Below are positions 1 to 13,485 of a stretch of DNA of 64,000 nt, in pieces. Made by a program: the position numbers and the translations under genes. The notes under the pieces were generated by a model, which had not been told where the DNA came from, did not search any database, and was given only the letters and a program-made list of their open reading frames with translations. Origin of the DNA: Allomyces macrogynus ATCC 38327 (lineage: Eukaryota > Blastocladiomycota > Blastocladiomycetes > Blastocladiales > Blastocladiaceae); NCBI GenBank assembly GCA_000151295.1, contig GG745342.1:518447-582446 (forward strand), in the 5' to 3' direction. Within the stretch, counting starts at the first letter, position 1, and the number at the start of each line of letters is the position of its first letter.

Positions 1-3000
1 CGCATCGACGCGGCCGCGGTCGTGCCGCCGTGCGCCGCCTGCCACGCGCGCGACCCGGGCCCGGCGCGCGAGTCGATCGACAAGTAGTCTTGCCGCCGGG
101 GCTTGGGCGGCGGGACGGGCATCGGCACGGGCATCGGCATCACGGCGACGGGCGCCGCAGTAACGACTTGCGGTGCGGGCGGCAGCGGCACGGGCATCGG
201 GCCACTCGGCGTATGCCGCGGCGGCGATGCCGGCGCCGGAGCCGAACTCGCGCGCGACTGCGGCGACCCCATGTGCATAACATGCTGCTGCGACGTGACG
301 TGCTGCATGACGTTGCGGTCCGAGTCGCGGCGCACGTGCATGTGCTGCGTGCGCACGACATGCTGCTGCTCGCCCTCGTGCACTTGCTTCGAGGAGGCCT
401 CGACGTGCGCGTGCGACATGGACGCGCCCGTGTCGAGCGTCGGGAACTGCGACGCCGATGGCATCTGGAAAACATTCGCGGGTCCAGTGGCCGCGGACAT
501 GCACGACGGTTGGCGTGCCGCGCCGGTAAAGGGCAGGGGAGACCCAACCTGCGCCGCGTACCCGGCCGAACTGACGCGCGGCGGGACCGCAGGCTGCGCG
601 GGCGGTGGCGACACATGCACCGACGTGGAGCGCGGGGGGATGACGCCCGAGCCGTACACGGGACTCGTGGAAGTAGGCGCGGCAGGCATCGGCAGCACCG
701 CGGGCGGCACCGAAATGGACTGGTGGCGCGCATGCGACGAGGCCCGGCTATCCGCGCGTACGTGATGGTGAGCAGCAAATGCAGCCGCCGCGGCAGCAGC
801 CTGCTGTTGCTGCGTTGAGGTGGCCGTCTGGTAGCTCGTCGAGTACCCACCGAGCTGGCTCGCGTAGTCGGCAGCCTGTTGCTGCTGCTGCTGGACTTGC
901 GCAAATTGCTGATGTTGCTGCTGCTGTTGGACGGCCTGCACGTATTGCTGCTGCGACGCGTGCGCCTCGGCATGAGCGCACTGCTGCTGGGCCGTGGTCG
1001 TCGTGGTCACGACCTGCTGATGCTCGACAACCTGCTGCTGTTGTTGCTGCTGCTGTTGCATCGACGCTTGCGCACCCCACGTTTGGTCGTAGAATTCTAT
1101 GTGGATGGTCGCGTTAGCCAACGGCCTCGATCCATCCCAGAAATCAAGAGCGAATGAGCGTACCATGAACGTTCGTGCGCCCGCCCTGCGTCGGCGGCCG
1201 TCCAATGCTCCCCGACGGCCGTGGCTGGCCGTTGACGAGCAACGCATTCGTCTCAACCGCCGCAGCAGCACCGACCGTCGCTGCGGCTGTCGCCGTGACC
1301 GCCGCCGCATTCGTGACCACCATCGTCGTTGCCGTGCGCGACGACCGACTGCTCTTACTCGACACGGTCGTCATGACCGCGGCCAACCGTCCGAGCTGCG
1401 CGGCCTCGAGCCAGTCGTTGCGCTTCTTGGCGCTCACGCAACACCCAACGACCAGCAGGAACACCCATCCGGCAAACGTGACGAGCGCGCCGGCCGTGTA
1501 GTTGAGAATGATGTTGACGACAATGACCAGAATCAGCGCGCGCTTGTAGGACTCGCTGTAGAACTGGTTGGCGAAATCCGAGTACTTGCTCGCGATCCGG
1601 TCGACGAGCGGCTGGTACTGCTGGCCAGTCGGCGACTTGGGACTCGTTGTACCCGACCCAGACCCGCTGCCGGACCCAGAGCCAGCTCCGGTGCCCGCAG
1701 TGGACCCCGAACCGCTGCTTGGACCGCTCCCAGAGCTTGAGCCGCCGCTTGAAGCGCTCCCCGAGCTGGAACCGCTCCCGGACCCGGATCCCGAACCACT
1801 GCCTGCGCCGCTGGCCGATCCCGCGCCCGAGCTGGACCCGGAGCCGCTGCTGGATCCGCTCCCTGAGCTGGAGCCCGAACTTGAGCTCGACCCGCTGCTC
1901 TGGTTGGACCCAGAAGACGAACTCGAGCCGGAACCGGATCCGCTCGACGAACCGGAGCCCGACCCGGACCCACTACTCGATCCACTCCCAGCTCCACTCC
2001 CTCCGCCGGCGCCGCCGGCACCGCACGTCCACGTGGGCGTCGGCGTGATCGTCGACCCGGACACGGTCGTCGGCGTGGGCGTGAACCGCGTGCACGTCGT
2101 GGTCGTAGTGGTCAACGTGGGCTCCGACGTCGGCGTCCCGCCAAACTCGACCGCGTAGGTGGTCGTTTCAAACACGACATACGCGGTCGTGCGCGACACT
2201 GTCGTCTTGTACCCGATCCGCCCACCCAATTCGGGCGGCGGCAGCTGCACGCCCCACGTGAGCGTCGCGTGCACGTCGATCGTCAACGCACCGCCGACGA
2301 CGGCGGCACCGCGTTCGACGAGCCGGTTTGCCATGGGCGTCGACGCGATCAGGGCCTCAGCGGTGGTCGGTGTCGCCGACACGTAGTTCTGAATCCAGTT
2401 GGGCGTGGCCGGGGACATGACGCCCGGGAAGAAAAAGGTGACGAGGAACGCGAACGGGGTCGTCGACGTGACGGGCACGCACAGGTAGATCAGGACAATG
2501 GTCGCGTAGAGCGTGAACGTGCCAAACACGGCGAGGACCAGTGGGCGAAACGTCGCGTTCTGCGCGGCGTGCCGGATCCCGCGCTTCGATATCTGCTTCA
2601 TCGAGCCGAGCGTCATCGGCCCGCCGCCGCCGGGCGACGTCGAGTAGATGGTGCCGTCACGAATGAAGAGCGTGCTGTTCTTGGGGATCGAGACGTTCGA
2701 CGAGAAGAGCGACCCGAGGTCCACGCCGACGAGCGTGAAGACGCGGCCCTTGAGCGACATGAGAATGTGGTAGTAGTGGATCGGGTAGTTGATGAGCACG
2801 TTCGACGCCAGGTTGGAAATTGGCGCGGCCACGACAATACTCAGCACGAGCTGCACGGTCGTATCCGACGCGAGCGCAAACAGGTCCGGGCCCTTGAGCA
2901 CGAGCAGCTGGTAGAGGACCAGGCATAGCACCGTCATGTCGAACGCGAGCAGCGTCGCCTTGAGCGCAATCAACGCCGAGAGCGTGTACGCCTGCTTGGT

Positions 3001-6000
3001 CAAGATAAACGCGCGGCCAATTGCCCACGCGTGCACAATCACCGTGGCCGTGAGCGACATGATGAAGAGAATCAGTTGCGCCGAGGGCGCCGCGAGCGAC
3101 GTTATGCCGGACGGCAGCGTGAGTAGCGGGCTGTCGATCGGCACAATGAACGGCAGACTCGGGCTCACGGCCACTTCCATGAACCGATAGTGGTAGATCT
3201 TGATAACCGTGTTGATGAGCAGGACGATAATATCGAGCACGAGCTCATTGCCCGAGACGAGCCCCCACATCGACAGGTGCTGGATGTTTGGCTTGCCGTT
3301 GAACCAGATCCAGTACTTGGGCACGCGGCACCGGCTATCGTCCTCGTCGCGTTCGGCCGCGCGCAGCCAATTCGGCAGGCACCCGTGGTTCGTGGGCATC
3401 GGCTGCAAGACCTTGGCGAGCGCGTAAATGAAATCAATGGCCGTGAAGACGGTCGACGCCACATAGAAACTGTCGGCATCGAACGTGGCCGAGAGCAGCG
3501 AGTAGGTCGTGACCGTCGTGAAAATGGTCAGCGCCGACGTGATGACCGACCGGATAAAGTTGAAGTAGACGAGCCACTGCCGAAACTCAATGATGAGCTT
3601 GATTGCCGTCTGTGTCGTGCTCGTATACAGGACCGAGCTGCCCGGGTGCTGCGACTGGTCCTCGCCGTGGATGTTGAACGACGACGTGACCTTTTCGGCG
3701 AGCTCGAGGTCCCCGACGCGCCGATGGCCCGACCGCCGCGTGCTTGTGCCATTGGTGATGGCCTGCGCGGGATAGATCTCGCCGACCGTGTGCTGCTGCT
3801 GTTGATGGTAGTACTGCTGCGCTTGCTGCGTCTGCTGAGCCTGGTAGTTGTACGCGGCGGCCCCACTCGCGACGGCAACGGCTGCAGCGCCAGCGGCCGC
3901 AGCCGAGATGGCACCCGCTCCCGCTGCGGCAGTCGTATTCGCGGCGGCGGTCGTGGTCGCGCCCACCATGACCGCGTCCGTCACATCCATGTGCTGCTGG
4001 GACGATTGCTGCTGCTGGTGCTGCTGCTCGTGGTGCTGCTGCGCGGCATACTGCGCGGCATACTGCGCGGCGACATACTGTGCTTGCGCTGCGGTTTGTT
4101 GCTGCTCCTGCGCAACGTGGATCTGCTGCTGTTGCTGTTGGTGTTGTTGCTGTTGTTGCTGCTCGAAATACTGCTGCTGCGTGACCTGCGCATTCTGGTA
4201 CTCGTGCGCCTGCTGTTGCTGCTGCTGGGACGCGTATGCCGACGCCGACTCGTGGTGGAACTGCGCCGATGCGGCCGCCGTCGCGTGGTAAGCTTCCTGC
4301 TGCTGCGCTTGTACTTGCTGCTGGCCCTGCTGCTGTTGCTGCACTTCGACCCGATTCGCTGACGCATACGCCGCGGCCTGCGAGAGCGACACCGCCGGCG
4401 CGGGCGTTGCGACCGTCGACGCGACCGTCTCCACCGTCTCGACTTGCTGCTGTTGCTGTTGCTGTTGCTGGTACTGCACCTGCTCGTGCTGATGCTGCTG
4501 CACGGCGCCCGCGACCGCCGCCGAGTACCCCGCCGACTCGTTGTGGAACTCGACCCGCTCCTGGTGCGCATCCCCATGGTGCACAGACACCGTCACGTTC
4601 TCGGCCACGACCGCATGCCCGCCCTGCACTACCTCGTGCGCCTGGAACTGGTGTGCCACGTACTGCGCGCCCTGCTGGTACCGCGCGGCATAGTGCGTGT
4701 GCGTCTGCTCGAACTGCGCCGCGTTTGCAGCGCTCACGGCGGTTACGGGCTGCGATGGCGGCTGCGAGGGCCGTGACGAGCTCGCGTTCGAGACGACCGA
4801 GGTGCCGAGTTTCGACCCGGGATTCGAGGAGACTGCGGAGGACTTGACTTTGGACACGGCCGACGAGTTGGTTTTGGAGACGGCCGAGGATCCGATTTTG
4901 GAGACGATCGATGACCCGGGACGTGAAACGGTCGAGACCGACGGCGACGTCATAGGCGGTGGGACGACCACGGGTTTCACCGGTGGAGGCACGGCCACGG
5001 GTTTCGGCGAGCCCATCGTCGCGGGCTTCGGCGACGAGAGCGACGCGGGCTTGGGCGAGGCCAGCGGCGGGAGCACGGCCACTGTCGCCGAGCCTGCAGC
5101 GGCGCTCGACGACGACGTCGCCGCCGAAGACGATGATGCGAGACTGTGGTACGTCGTCAGCGACGTCCCCACAGTCGGCGTGCGCTTAGCCGCGGCAATC
5201 GCCATCGCGGCCGCATTATTCGCGGCCTCGATCGACGTCGACGCCATCGTCCCCGCAATCGTCAGGTTCGGGCCGATACTCGGCGGCCGCGGCGCCGGAA
5301 TCAAAGTCGGGTACTCGGTCGGCGAGAACGAGTCGGTGAGGGACGATGGCAGGTCCGCGTAGACGGACGGCTCCGACGACGAGGTGGACGAGGACTTGGT
5401 CGAGGCGAGCGTGTCAGTCACTGCGCCGCCGCCGGCTGTCTTGGATGTTGTGAGATGGTGGTGCTGCTCGACGTGGTTGTGATGGGTAAGGTGCTCCTCG
5501 TGGCGATGGTGCTCTTCGACGTGGTGGTGGTGCAACTCCATTGCCTCTTCAACCGCCGACGACGACGACGCTGTGACGTACGTCTCGCGTCGCGCCTTGA
5601 GCTTAGTTTTGATCGCCTCGGCTTTCGCGAGCGCCGACGCGGCGACCCCGCTCCACAACGACCCGGTATTCGTCGTCGTGACACTGCTCGCCGTCGCAAT
5701 CGACGGCTCGTACATGGCCGGCGGCGGCACTTCGGCGGCGGGCGCGACCTCGACGACCGACTCGGACGGCGCGATCGACGGCGGGTAATCCGCGCCGACG
5801 TACTCGGCGACGGGCATTTCTGCCCCTGCGGCCGCACCCGGTTTCGGCCGCCGCGAGCTCGACAGCGTCATATGGCCCGGCATGGGCACCGACGACTTGC
5901 TGCGGCGGCGCTTGATGCGCACGAGCGACGATTTCCTGGTCTCAGTCGTCGCAAGTTGCGCGGCCAGTTGGTCGCTCGCAGCACGGTCCATGGTCATGAC

Positions 6001-6580
6001 CCACGCACCGGGCACGTCATCGTCGGCAGCCGAAGCGACGGCGGCAGCGGTGGGGATCGGCGGGACGGGGATGTGCACGTACTGACCCGGGGCTGGTATC
6101 ACGACGATTTCGTCGGCGTGTTCGAGGGTCGACGACGATACGGTCGAGAGGGTTCTGATCAGGGCGGAGCAAGTAGATCAGATTGCGGCTACGGCCAATC
6201 GCTCCTCCACGGACAGGCGCTGGGGGACGTACTGGAACGAATCGGACGTGGATCCCGGCGTCCGGTCCTGGATCGTTGGCAAATTGGGTGCACTGCAAGA
6301 AGAAGAAAAAACGTGAGCTTCACATTCATTTGACCGCGAACGCGCCCAACCAACAAACCAGCACGCACTCCTTGACGAGCATCCGGTCGTCGGACCCGAC
6401 CCGGCGTAGGTGATGGTGCCGCTTGGCCGCGACCGTGGTCGCAACCTTGGTCGTTCCGGCATGGTGGCGCGTCGCGATGCCGGCGGCCGTGGCCACGGTT
6501 GTCGTGTGCCGCACGTGGTGCGCCGTGGTCGTCTTGCGGCTCGTGTCGGCGCGGCGCGACGAGGCGGCCGTGTTGAGCAT
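1..6580 (-). CDS. Large Gln-rich multi-pass membrane protein, unknown function (partial, cut by left edge)
   Basis: I do not recognise the family. My model has exons 6580-6369, 6292-6233, 6154-1164 and 1096 to beyond position 1; the donors and acceptors (GTGCGT/TTGCAG, GTACGT/ATCAG, GTACGC/CATAG with a CTAAC branch point) keep one frame for more than 2,100 residues. In order: a Ser/Ala/Pro-rich N-terminus; a Gln-rich stretch (about residues 640-880) encoded by mixed CAG/CAA; a block of seven or eight hydrophobic segments (about 950-1345); a Thr/Pro-rich stretch; a nearly pure Gly/Ser tract of about 110 residues; one further long hydrophobic segment (about 1630-1665); and a tail with a second Gln-rich tract running off the window. 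Ser/Thr- or Gly/Ser-rich stalks before a last membrane span occur in fungal surface sensors, so a cell-surface role is an inference. The ATG at 6580 is the most plausible start, not proven. Confidence 0.75.
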
Positions 6581-7775
6581 GGTGCAAAGCGCGTGTGCGA
6601 GGGTGTGAGGTGCGCTAGATGGATGGACAGGGGGTGGGTGAGCATGGGCTCGCGTCCTTAGTGCTGCACTCGCTCACCGCACGCGACCACCCCAAGCGAC
6701 CGCTTTTCGAAATTGGTGGTCGGAGACGATGGCCGCGGTGCCAATCGAAGCGAGTGCGTCGTCGTACAGTGGTCAAGCCGAATCTCGTGACAATTTCTTG
6801 AGCATGTCAGCGTGCTAGAGCGTGGCCGCCCACTACGGGCGGATGCGTGGTCCAACGTCGCGGCCGAGCTGGCAGCGTTCAAGTCGAATTTGGTCCAGTC
6901 GAGCGGCTTGCCGGCAACCACCGCAAGTCGAGCGCAAAAACGGGGCGACAAGGAGAGCACGAGTGCGAGCTCAAGGAGAAGAGGTACGATCCGGTGGCGG
7001 ATCAAAGATGGCGGGTGGCTAAATAGCTCCAGGTTGATAGCGGCCATGGCTGTGGCTGTGGCCGTGGCCACGCGTGCGAGCGACGAAGTTGTTGCGCAGC
7101 ACAGTGGGAAGGAACAAGGCGTGACAGGGTGCAGCGCGACGACAACGGCTCCTTGCCCTTGACTCCGACGACGGTGGCCGCCGGCCTGGCGCGGACAGCG
7201 CGTCATGAACGACTTGGGAATAGGCCTTCCTTGCTGGCCGAGCGGGCTGGGCGTGGGGAATCATCGCATCGTCGTGATCGCCCAACATGAACGACAGGAC
7301 GGCCCGCAGGCCATGTCAAAGAAGATCTGCGCGGTGAAGTCGCGCAGCGCAGCGCTTCGTTGCATGTTACTTGGGGCGTGGATCCTGCGGCGTTGCACCA
7401 AGTCGCGGCATGGTCGAGGGTGTTGGCATGCGGGGTCAAGGCGGTCGATGGGAAGGCGCGGACGCGGTGTGCTGACGGCTGGTGCGATCAGCGCAGCGAG
7501 AATGTGAAGGTCATGCACGTGGACATCGCACCGCGTCTCGCATCTCTCGCACGTTTGGTCCGCACGCTCGAGTGACGTGGATCGTCTCAGCCATCTTCGC
7601 CGACTTCGTCTTTGCGCCTGTCGCGATCCGAAAGGCAGTCACTCACTTTGATCGACGACACCGACGACTTGCCGCAATGTGTTCAGTCTAGAGCATAGAG
7701 CGGCCAGACCTTGTTGCGCAGACCCAGCTCGACTCCCCTACTTTACGACCTGCAGCCGTCATTTCAGCAGTCACC
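6581..7775. other. Intergenic, divergent promoters
   Basis: 1.2 kb between the divergent starts of the Gln-rich membrane protein and the probable flagellar protein. I see no conserved coding signal; open frames here are short, Arg/Ser-rich and poorly biased. No clear TATA box was recognised. Confidence 0.6.
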
Positions 7776-10700
7776 ATGTCGTTTATGGACATAGACGGGT
7801 CCCTCTATTCGGTCGACACGTCCGAGCCCGAGCACTCGCTGCGGCTCTCCGTCGAACTGCACTACTTTCTCCAGCGCGGTATGAATTACGTGTGGCCTGA
7901 GGCTTAAAATGGGTCCCGCCCCTGCCAGAATGAAGAGAAATTTGATTCTGATCTTCTCCACCGGAGCAGACCTCGACCAGCGCACCAAGAAAAAGAACAG
8001 GTCGACCGCTGACCTCAAGGACAAGGTCGTCGGCCAGTCGTCCTCCAAGGACCCGAAACACGGCGATGCGGCCGCACACGACGCGGCAGCCGAGGTGCCT
8101 GCCAAGTACTATGTCACCTACACCATCGGCACCCTGTACGAGGGGAGGGTAAGTCGCTTCTCGTCACATGATCGCCGCAACTGGGCATCTGCTCACCAAA
8201 CCCCACATCGCGACCCACAGTCCGATTTCCTGCACCCGTCCAATTCGTTCTGGTCCAACACGCACGAAGTGGACGTGAGCCTCGTACGTGTCCCTTCACT
8301 TCCTCTCCATGACGGTGTGGCTCGCAGCAGCTGATTCCTTCCCTCTCCGCGTATTGCAGGACTTCATCGCCGACCTCTACGAGGGCCCCATCGAATTCAA
8401 GATCTGGAAAGTCCAAAAAGTATGGGGCGAGGACCCGAACGAGCCCAAGAACCGGCTCGACGCGGCACTCTCGCGGCAAACGCTGCTCTTCCGGCGCGCC
8501 TCGCTCAACGCCATTGCCAAGCGGCTCGTCATGCTCTCCAAGACGGAACGACTCTCGCCCAAGACCAAGCGCAAAATTGAAACGTTTCGTAACTACGTGC
8601 TCAACAACTACCAGCAGCTGCCGCTCACCGTCAAGGTCAAGGCGCCCACAATCCCGCCGCCGCGCGCCGCGCCGACAGTGAAAATCCCGGTCGCGCCGCA
8701 CCTGAGCGGCGCAAGCAACGCGCGCCGCGACGCGCTCCAGCAGTCCAAGACCAACTCACCCGTGAGCTCGCGTGGGTCGAGTGCGTCGCAGCGCAACGGG
8801 CCCGCCGCGGCGGACGCGGTTCCGTCGCTCTCCGCCCCTAACACGGCGGTCCAGTTTGAGCCGCCGTTGCCGTCGCCGACGCGGCGCCCGGTGCCGCCTC
8901 GGACTGGTAACGCGCAGCACGAGGACCTGTCGGCGATTTGCACGTTTGTGCGCGCCAAGACGCCACCGCACCCGCACCATTTCGACGAACCGCACCGCAC
9001 CGTACATTTCCTGCCGGACCTGCCGCGGCGGCAGCGCATGCTGATTGACCAGCACACGCACGTCGGCAGTATTTATGTCGACCCGAGCTTCTTTTTCCTC
9101 GGCGAGATTCACGCGACGGGGCGGCTCGAGACCAAGGTCGAGGGGTTGCAAGATGCCGAGGTTGGCGTGTCGCTGAGTGGGCCGCTGCTCACACACCGAC
9201 AGCAAGAGAGGTTCGTGGGTCGCCGACAAAGATTTCTCTCCCATCACGCTAACCCCGAGCTCGTATTCCGTAGCCTGAACCCCATGGTCATCACCGTGCA
9301 AACCATCGAAAACCTGCCCAACCAACCACTCTCGTACGACACGCTGCGCAAGACGTGCCACCCGGTGTACACGCGGTTTGCGTTTGCCGACCAGCCGGCG
9401 GCGCGGCACAAGTCGCGCGTCGCCGTCCCGCAGCAAAAGCTCATTCGGCTCGATTCGCGCCACGTGCTGCTGACGGGCCTGCACGACGACGACGAGCTGC
9501 GCGAGTTTTTCCTGCACAACCGGCTCGAGGTGGAATTGCACGACCGCGACAAGAAGGGCGCGTCGGGACAGGACAAGCAGGAGACTTTGGCGCCGATTCA
9601 GTCGTATGGGGTGGCGCGGTTCAGTACGCTTTGTTTCGTCGCTGTCGAGTCGGGCGCCGCGGATTCCAAACTGACGTACGCGTACAGGTCTAGCCGAACT
9701 CGTGGCCGGAGCGACCTACCTCAGCATGAAGGCGCCCGTGGTTCCGGCCGGTGCAGGTACTGTTTGCGTGATTTTGCCGCGAATCGGTGCCTTGATAAGC
9801 TTATTCCGATTCTTCTCTCTTCAGAAACGAGCCTCGGCATCAAGCACGCGGTCGCGCCCGGGTTCTACCTCGAGTGCGACACGATGATCAAGATCAAGGT
9901 CGAGTCGCACATGCCCGTGTTCAGTTTGAACGAGTCGGCCAACGCCATGTCCCGTGCCGTCCTGGTCCTTCGGTGCGTACAGTTGATTGCCACCGTCGTG
10001 GATTCCGTTGCGAGCCGTTTTCTGACGTCGATGTTCAGTGGCCCGATATCACTCAAGGTCGTTTCCGAGCTCGTCGAGTTTGTCGAGGCCTACAACCAAA
10101 AGGCGCTTGGCCTCGAGTCGCGCGGGCACTTGCACGAGTACCAGCTATCCAAGGAGGAGCGGCGCGACGTGTCGCTCGACGTTATCTCGGGGTTTGCCGT
10201 CTCAGACAAGGACTTGTGCCTCGTGTTTTTAGAGGGCCGCGTACTCGGCGGCATGGATGACCTCGACGACTTCCTGGCCGGGTACGTGCGATTTTGCGTA
10301 AGGCTTGTCGCGCAATCGTTTCGGCACTGACCCAGCCGCTGCTTTTTTCAGGTTCAAGGACCCGGACGTATACATCTACATGGACCTCAACCTCACGTTC
10401 ACGACCCGCGTCTGGACCCAGCTGTGCCCGAACCTCGCGTGGATTCATCTCAAGGACACGATCGACGCGCTCATGAAGAACCCGAAAACGTTCATTCGGT
10501 CTCACACGCCGCGCACGGCGTTTGCCGCGCTTCGCAACTGCAGCGACGTGCGGTCTATTTCGAATCTACCGACACGCTCTGGTCTCCGACTGACAGTCTT
10601 CATTCCACGCAGATTGCCTCGCGGAACCTGACGACCATCTTCGAGCTCTCGGCGCACGGCCTACTCCCGACCATAGAGCAACTGCAAGACCTCGCGCAGA

Positions 10701-11569
10701 CATTCGGCCTGCACACCGACCTCGACCATATCCCGCTCGAGCACCTCGCCGGCGTCCACTGCGTTCACCCGACCCCACCCCCACTCGCCCCACCCGCCGC
10801 CAAGCGCACGTACGGGATTGACACGGACATATCCCCAACGATCCGCGCATGGCTCAAATCACGGCGCACCAAGCACCGCACCGTCATCGCTGACTACGTC
10901 GCGCAGTACCCCGCGCGCGCGCCGCCGTGCCCGCGGGAACCGCTCGACTTTTATCCCGGCCGGACGTACCTGTACAGCGGCCAGGCGCTCAACACGCGGC
11001 AAGCACTGCGCAAACACATTCTGTGCGCGGCGTGCGCTTCGGGGCGGCCGATCCGGTACGCCGACCGGCCCCCGGACCGCGCGATCTCGCTCGATTCGGT
11101 CGTGGCCCCGCCGTGGGCCGCGACTGCCGGCATGACCCGCCTACCGGGCTGGGACCCGCGCGGCGTCCCGCACCACGGGACGAAACACGAGTGTATTCAG
11201 TGCGGCGAGCCGTTTTATGACCCGACGCCGTACGACGTGTTGCCGCTGCCGTTGCCGGAGTTGCGAGATGCGGAGGGGAAACTGGCGTTTCATGTTGCGG
11301 CGGTCGACGAGAAGGCGGTGGATGCACGCGCCGTTTTTGTGTCGCATGACGCGAGCAAGGACTTGGAGGTGCGGAGGAGGAAGAATGTGGTCCTGCAGCG
11401 GATTGAGTGGGATATCAAGTGTGGCGGGACGGGAAAGTTGGCGACGGTGCCGGGCGCGATGATGGGGGATGGACTGGGGAGGGGGGGAGGGTCGGCGAGA
11501 ACGGACGCGTCGCGGTCGACGACGTCAGTGGCGGCGGGGACGGGGACGCGCGTGTCGTCGGCGAGCTGA
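7776..11569 (+). CDS. Probable flagellum-associated protein with C2-like region (CFAP92-like?)
   Basis: Ten exons join in one frame: 7776-7878, 7970-8148, 8221-8283, 8360-9210, 9274-9623, 9688-9756, 9825-9972, 10039-10281, 10352-10547, 10613-11569, giving 1,052 residues. The N-terminal third has the motif LYEGR, then FLHPSNSFWSNTHEVDVSL and FYxGP/EIWK-like text (YEGPIEFKIWK). A central region containing TVQTIENLPNQPLSYDTL followed by ARFSLAELVAGATYLSMKAP reads like a C2-type sandwich. The C-terminal exon has CxxC pairs (ILCAACASG; CIQCGEPF). This pattern reminds me of the DUF4550/CFAP92 (KIAA1257) family of flagellated organisms, but I cannot confirm it by search. The C-terminal 40 residues are low-complexity. 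The window's other flagellar genes support a flagellar role. Confidence 0.65.
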
Positions 11570-11583
11570 AGAGACTAGGGGGA

Positions 11584-11598
11584 GGGGGGGGGGGGGGG
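11584..11598. repeat. Poly-G tract (G15)
   Basis: Fifteen consecutive G on the + strand, 15 bp after the stop codon of the preceding gene and inside a longer G-rich stretch. Likely length-variable. Confidence 0.9.
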
Positions 11599-11739
11599 TG
11601 GACTGAACACGGTGGAACGGAAATTTAACTGTTGTCGTTTTTTGCAAATGCGGATCGCAGTGTCACGGTCCAATGACAATTGTTGAACTAAGCACAGCAA
11701 ACACCATTCGAACGACATCCATAGCTGTCACGAAAACCG

Positions 11740-13485
11740 TCAATCCTCTGTCGCAGCTCCATCGGCACCGAAGAGACTTGCATTGATGATGCGCTCCGGT
11801 GACCGAACATCGAGGGGTACCGATGGCGGCAATTCGGCTGCGCTCCACCAGGAGGCCACGCCGTCCTTGCCTGCCGCCAGTCCGTTGCTTCGCGTCGCGT
11901 TCAAGTACTTGAGCGGCAACCCCGACCGTCGCCACCAGTCAAGAACGGCCAAATTACCTCGATCTGTAGCAGCAGTGAGCGCATCCTCCGATTAGAGCGG
12001 CTCGAGGCCCGACTCATGCAGCCACCAATCGAGGAGCGCCAAGCTGCCATTCCAGCTCGCCCAGTCGATGCCGTCGGGCGAGTGAATGAACGGCAGCCTC
12101 TGAGCGATCCACCAGCGCATGGCATCAAGTGACCCATTTTTGCTTGCGTAGCGAAATTCGGCAGCACGGATCCAAATGGCGTGGCTCTCGAACGCGAAGG
12201 AGCCCCACCAGGATGGCGGCAGGATCTCTGTCGCCGCCTGCGCTGCAGCATCGTCGTCACCGACACAGTCTCCAAGCGCGTCAGCATGCGCATCAGCATG
12301 CGCATCAGCGACCAGGCGTTTCCACCGCTCGAGAATGTGGATGTGGTTCTTGTAGAGTGCCTCTTTCATCGCCAAATTCAAGGTCGCCCCTGAATGACCC
12401 GACCAACGTTCGCGATCGGCAAGCCACCAGTTCAAAACGTCGAGGTGGCCTTGCCTGCTGGCAAGAACGACGCCATGATCGTGGCCACTTGGAGTCGACA
12501 AAGGCCCAATCTTGCTCCACCACCAGTCGAGCACATGGACGTGGCCATTTCCGCTCGCCCTGGGAAGCGGCGCCTGGTACGGAAGAGAGCGAATGAAGCC
12601 ACGCACGCGCGCATCATACCACCAATCGAGTACGTCGAGGTGACCGTTGGCACTGGCCCAGTCCATGGTGTCGTTACAGCGGCGGAGCGACAACCCGGCC
12701 CGCGCGGTCCACTCAAGCACATCAACCCGCCCACCAGACGACGCAAAGCACAGGAATCGCGACGCAAATTTCGCGACCGGGAACCCATTGCGCAACCACC
12801 AATCGAGCACTGATATCTGGCCATGCTCCGCGGCCGCATCCAGCGCCGCCATCATGGCACGACGCACAGCGGACGGTTCAATTCGCTCGAGCCACCAATC
12901 GCAAAGAGTAACGTCGCCGCGGGCCGCCGCTGCTACAAGCGCGGGCGTCGTCCCGGCGAACAATAACGACGGCGTTTTGCAAGTATCCGCGTGGTCGAGG
13001 AGCCACTGTAAGACCGCCGTGTCGCCACGTTCAGAAGCAAGTCGCAGCGCACGCGAATTGCGCAGTGTTGCAAAGCCGACGATCGGTTCGACAGGGAAGC
13101 GCGTCTCAAGGCGATCAAGACGACCTTCAGCAACTGCGCGATGCAGGCCACATCCGGGGAAGCGCACGAGAACGGCGCGCTTCAGGCGCTTGAGATTGCG
13201 GCCGACGCGCAGATACTGGCGCAACTCATGCTCAATCGCATCACCGTTGGGGCCCCGCGATGCATGTGCAAACTTTGGCGTTATTGAGTAAAGTGCAATC
13301 ACGACTTGAATGAGGATATCGTCCATCAATTCCCAAGGCAGAGTCGGGGACGTCGGTGCTGGGCGTTCCGTGATTGGCTCTCGAATCATCACAGCGTCAT
13401 GGCCGCTGCTGATGCAAGTACTTAGCTCGCTGATACTTTTGCGGTTACTGTTGTCGTTGCTGCTGTCGCTGTTGTTGCTGTTCAT
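11740..13485 (-). pseudogene. Ankyrin/F-box paralogue A, interrupted by an in-frame TAA
   Basis: Reads from an ATG at 13485. A Ser/Asn-rich leader precedes an F-box-like helix (LPWELMDDIL). Then come ankyrin-type units with the family signature V-L-D/E-W-W (VLDWWLRNGF, VLDWWYDARV, LLDWWLHESG). The frame meets TAA at 11992-11994 after 497 codons. The same frame then continues for about 84 codons to a TAG-type end near 11740, and this extension aligns without gaps to the tails of paralogues B and C (shared text LDWWRRSGLxLKY and KDGVAxWW). The TAA sits where B and C have Tyr after LEPL. It may still make a functional, shorter protein. Family: amplified ankyrin proteins of zoosporic fungi and amoebae; targets unknown. 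Confidence 0.75.

Noticed and set aside
1568..2158. A + strand Pro/Asp/Glu-rich frame of DPEP-type repeats
   Set aside because: Antisense of the Gly/Ser stalk repeats. No start context or independent support.
3190..4362. A 390-codon open frame with poly-Leu on the + strand
   Set aside because: It is the reverse reading of the CAG/CAA repeats (CTG gives Leu) of the Gln-rich membrane protein.
3780..4500. CRISPR-like or satellite array from the short spaced repeats
   Set aside because: These are irregular CAG/CAA codon repeats inside one reading frame, without constant spacers, in a eukaryotic gene.
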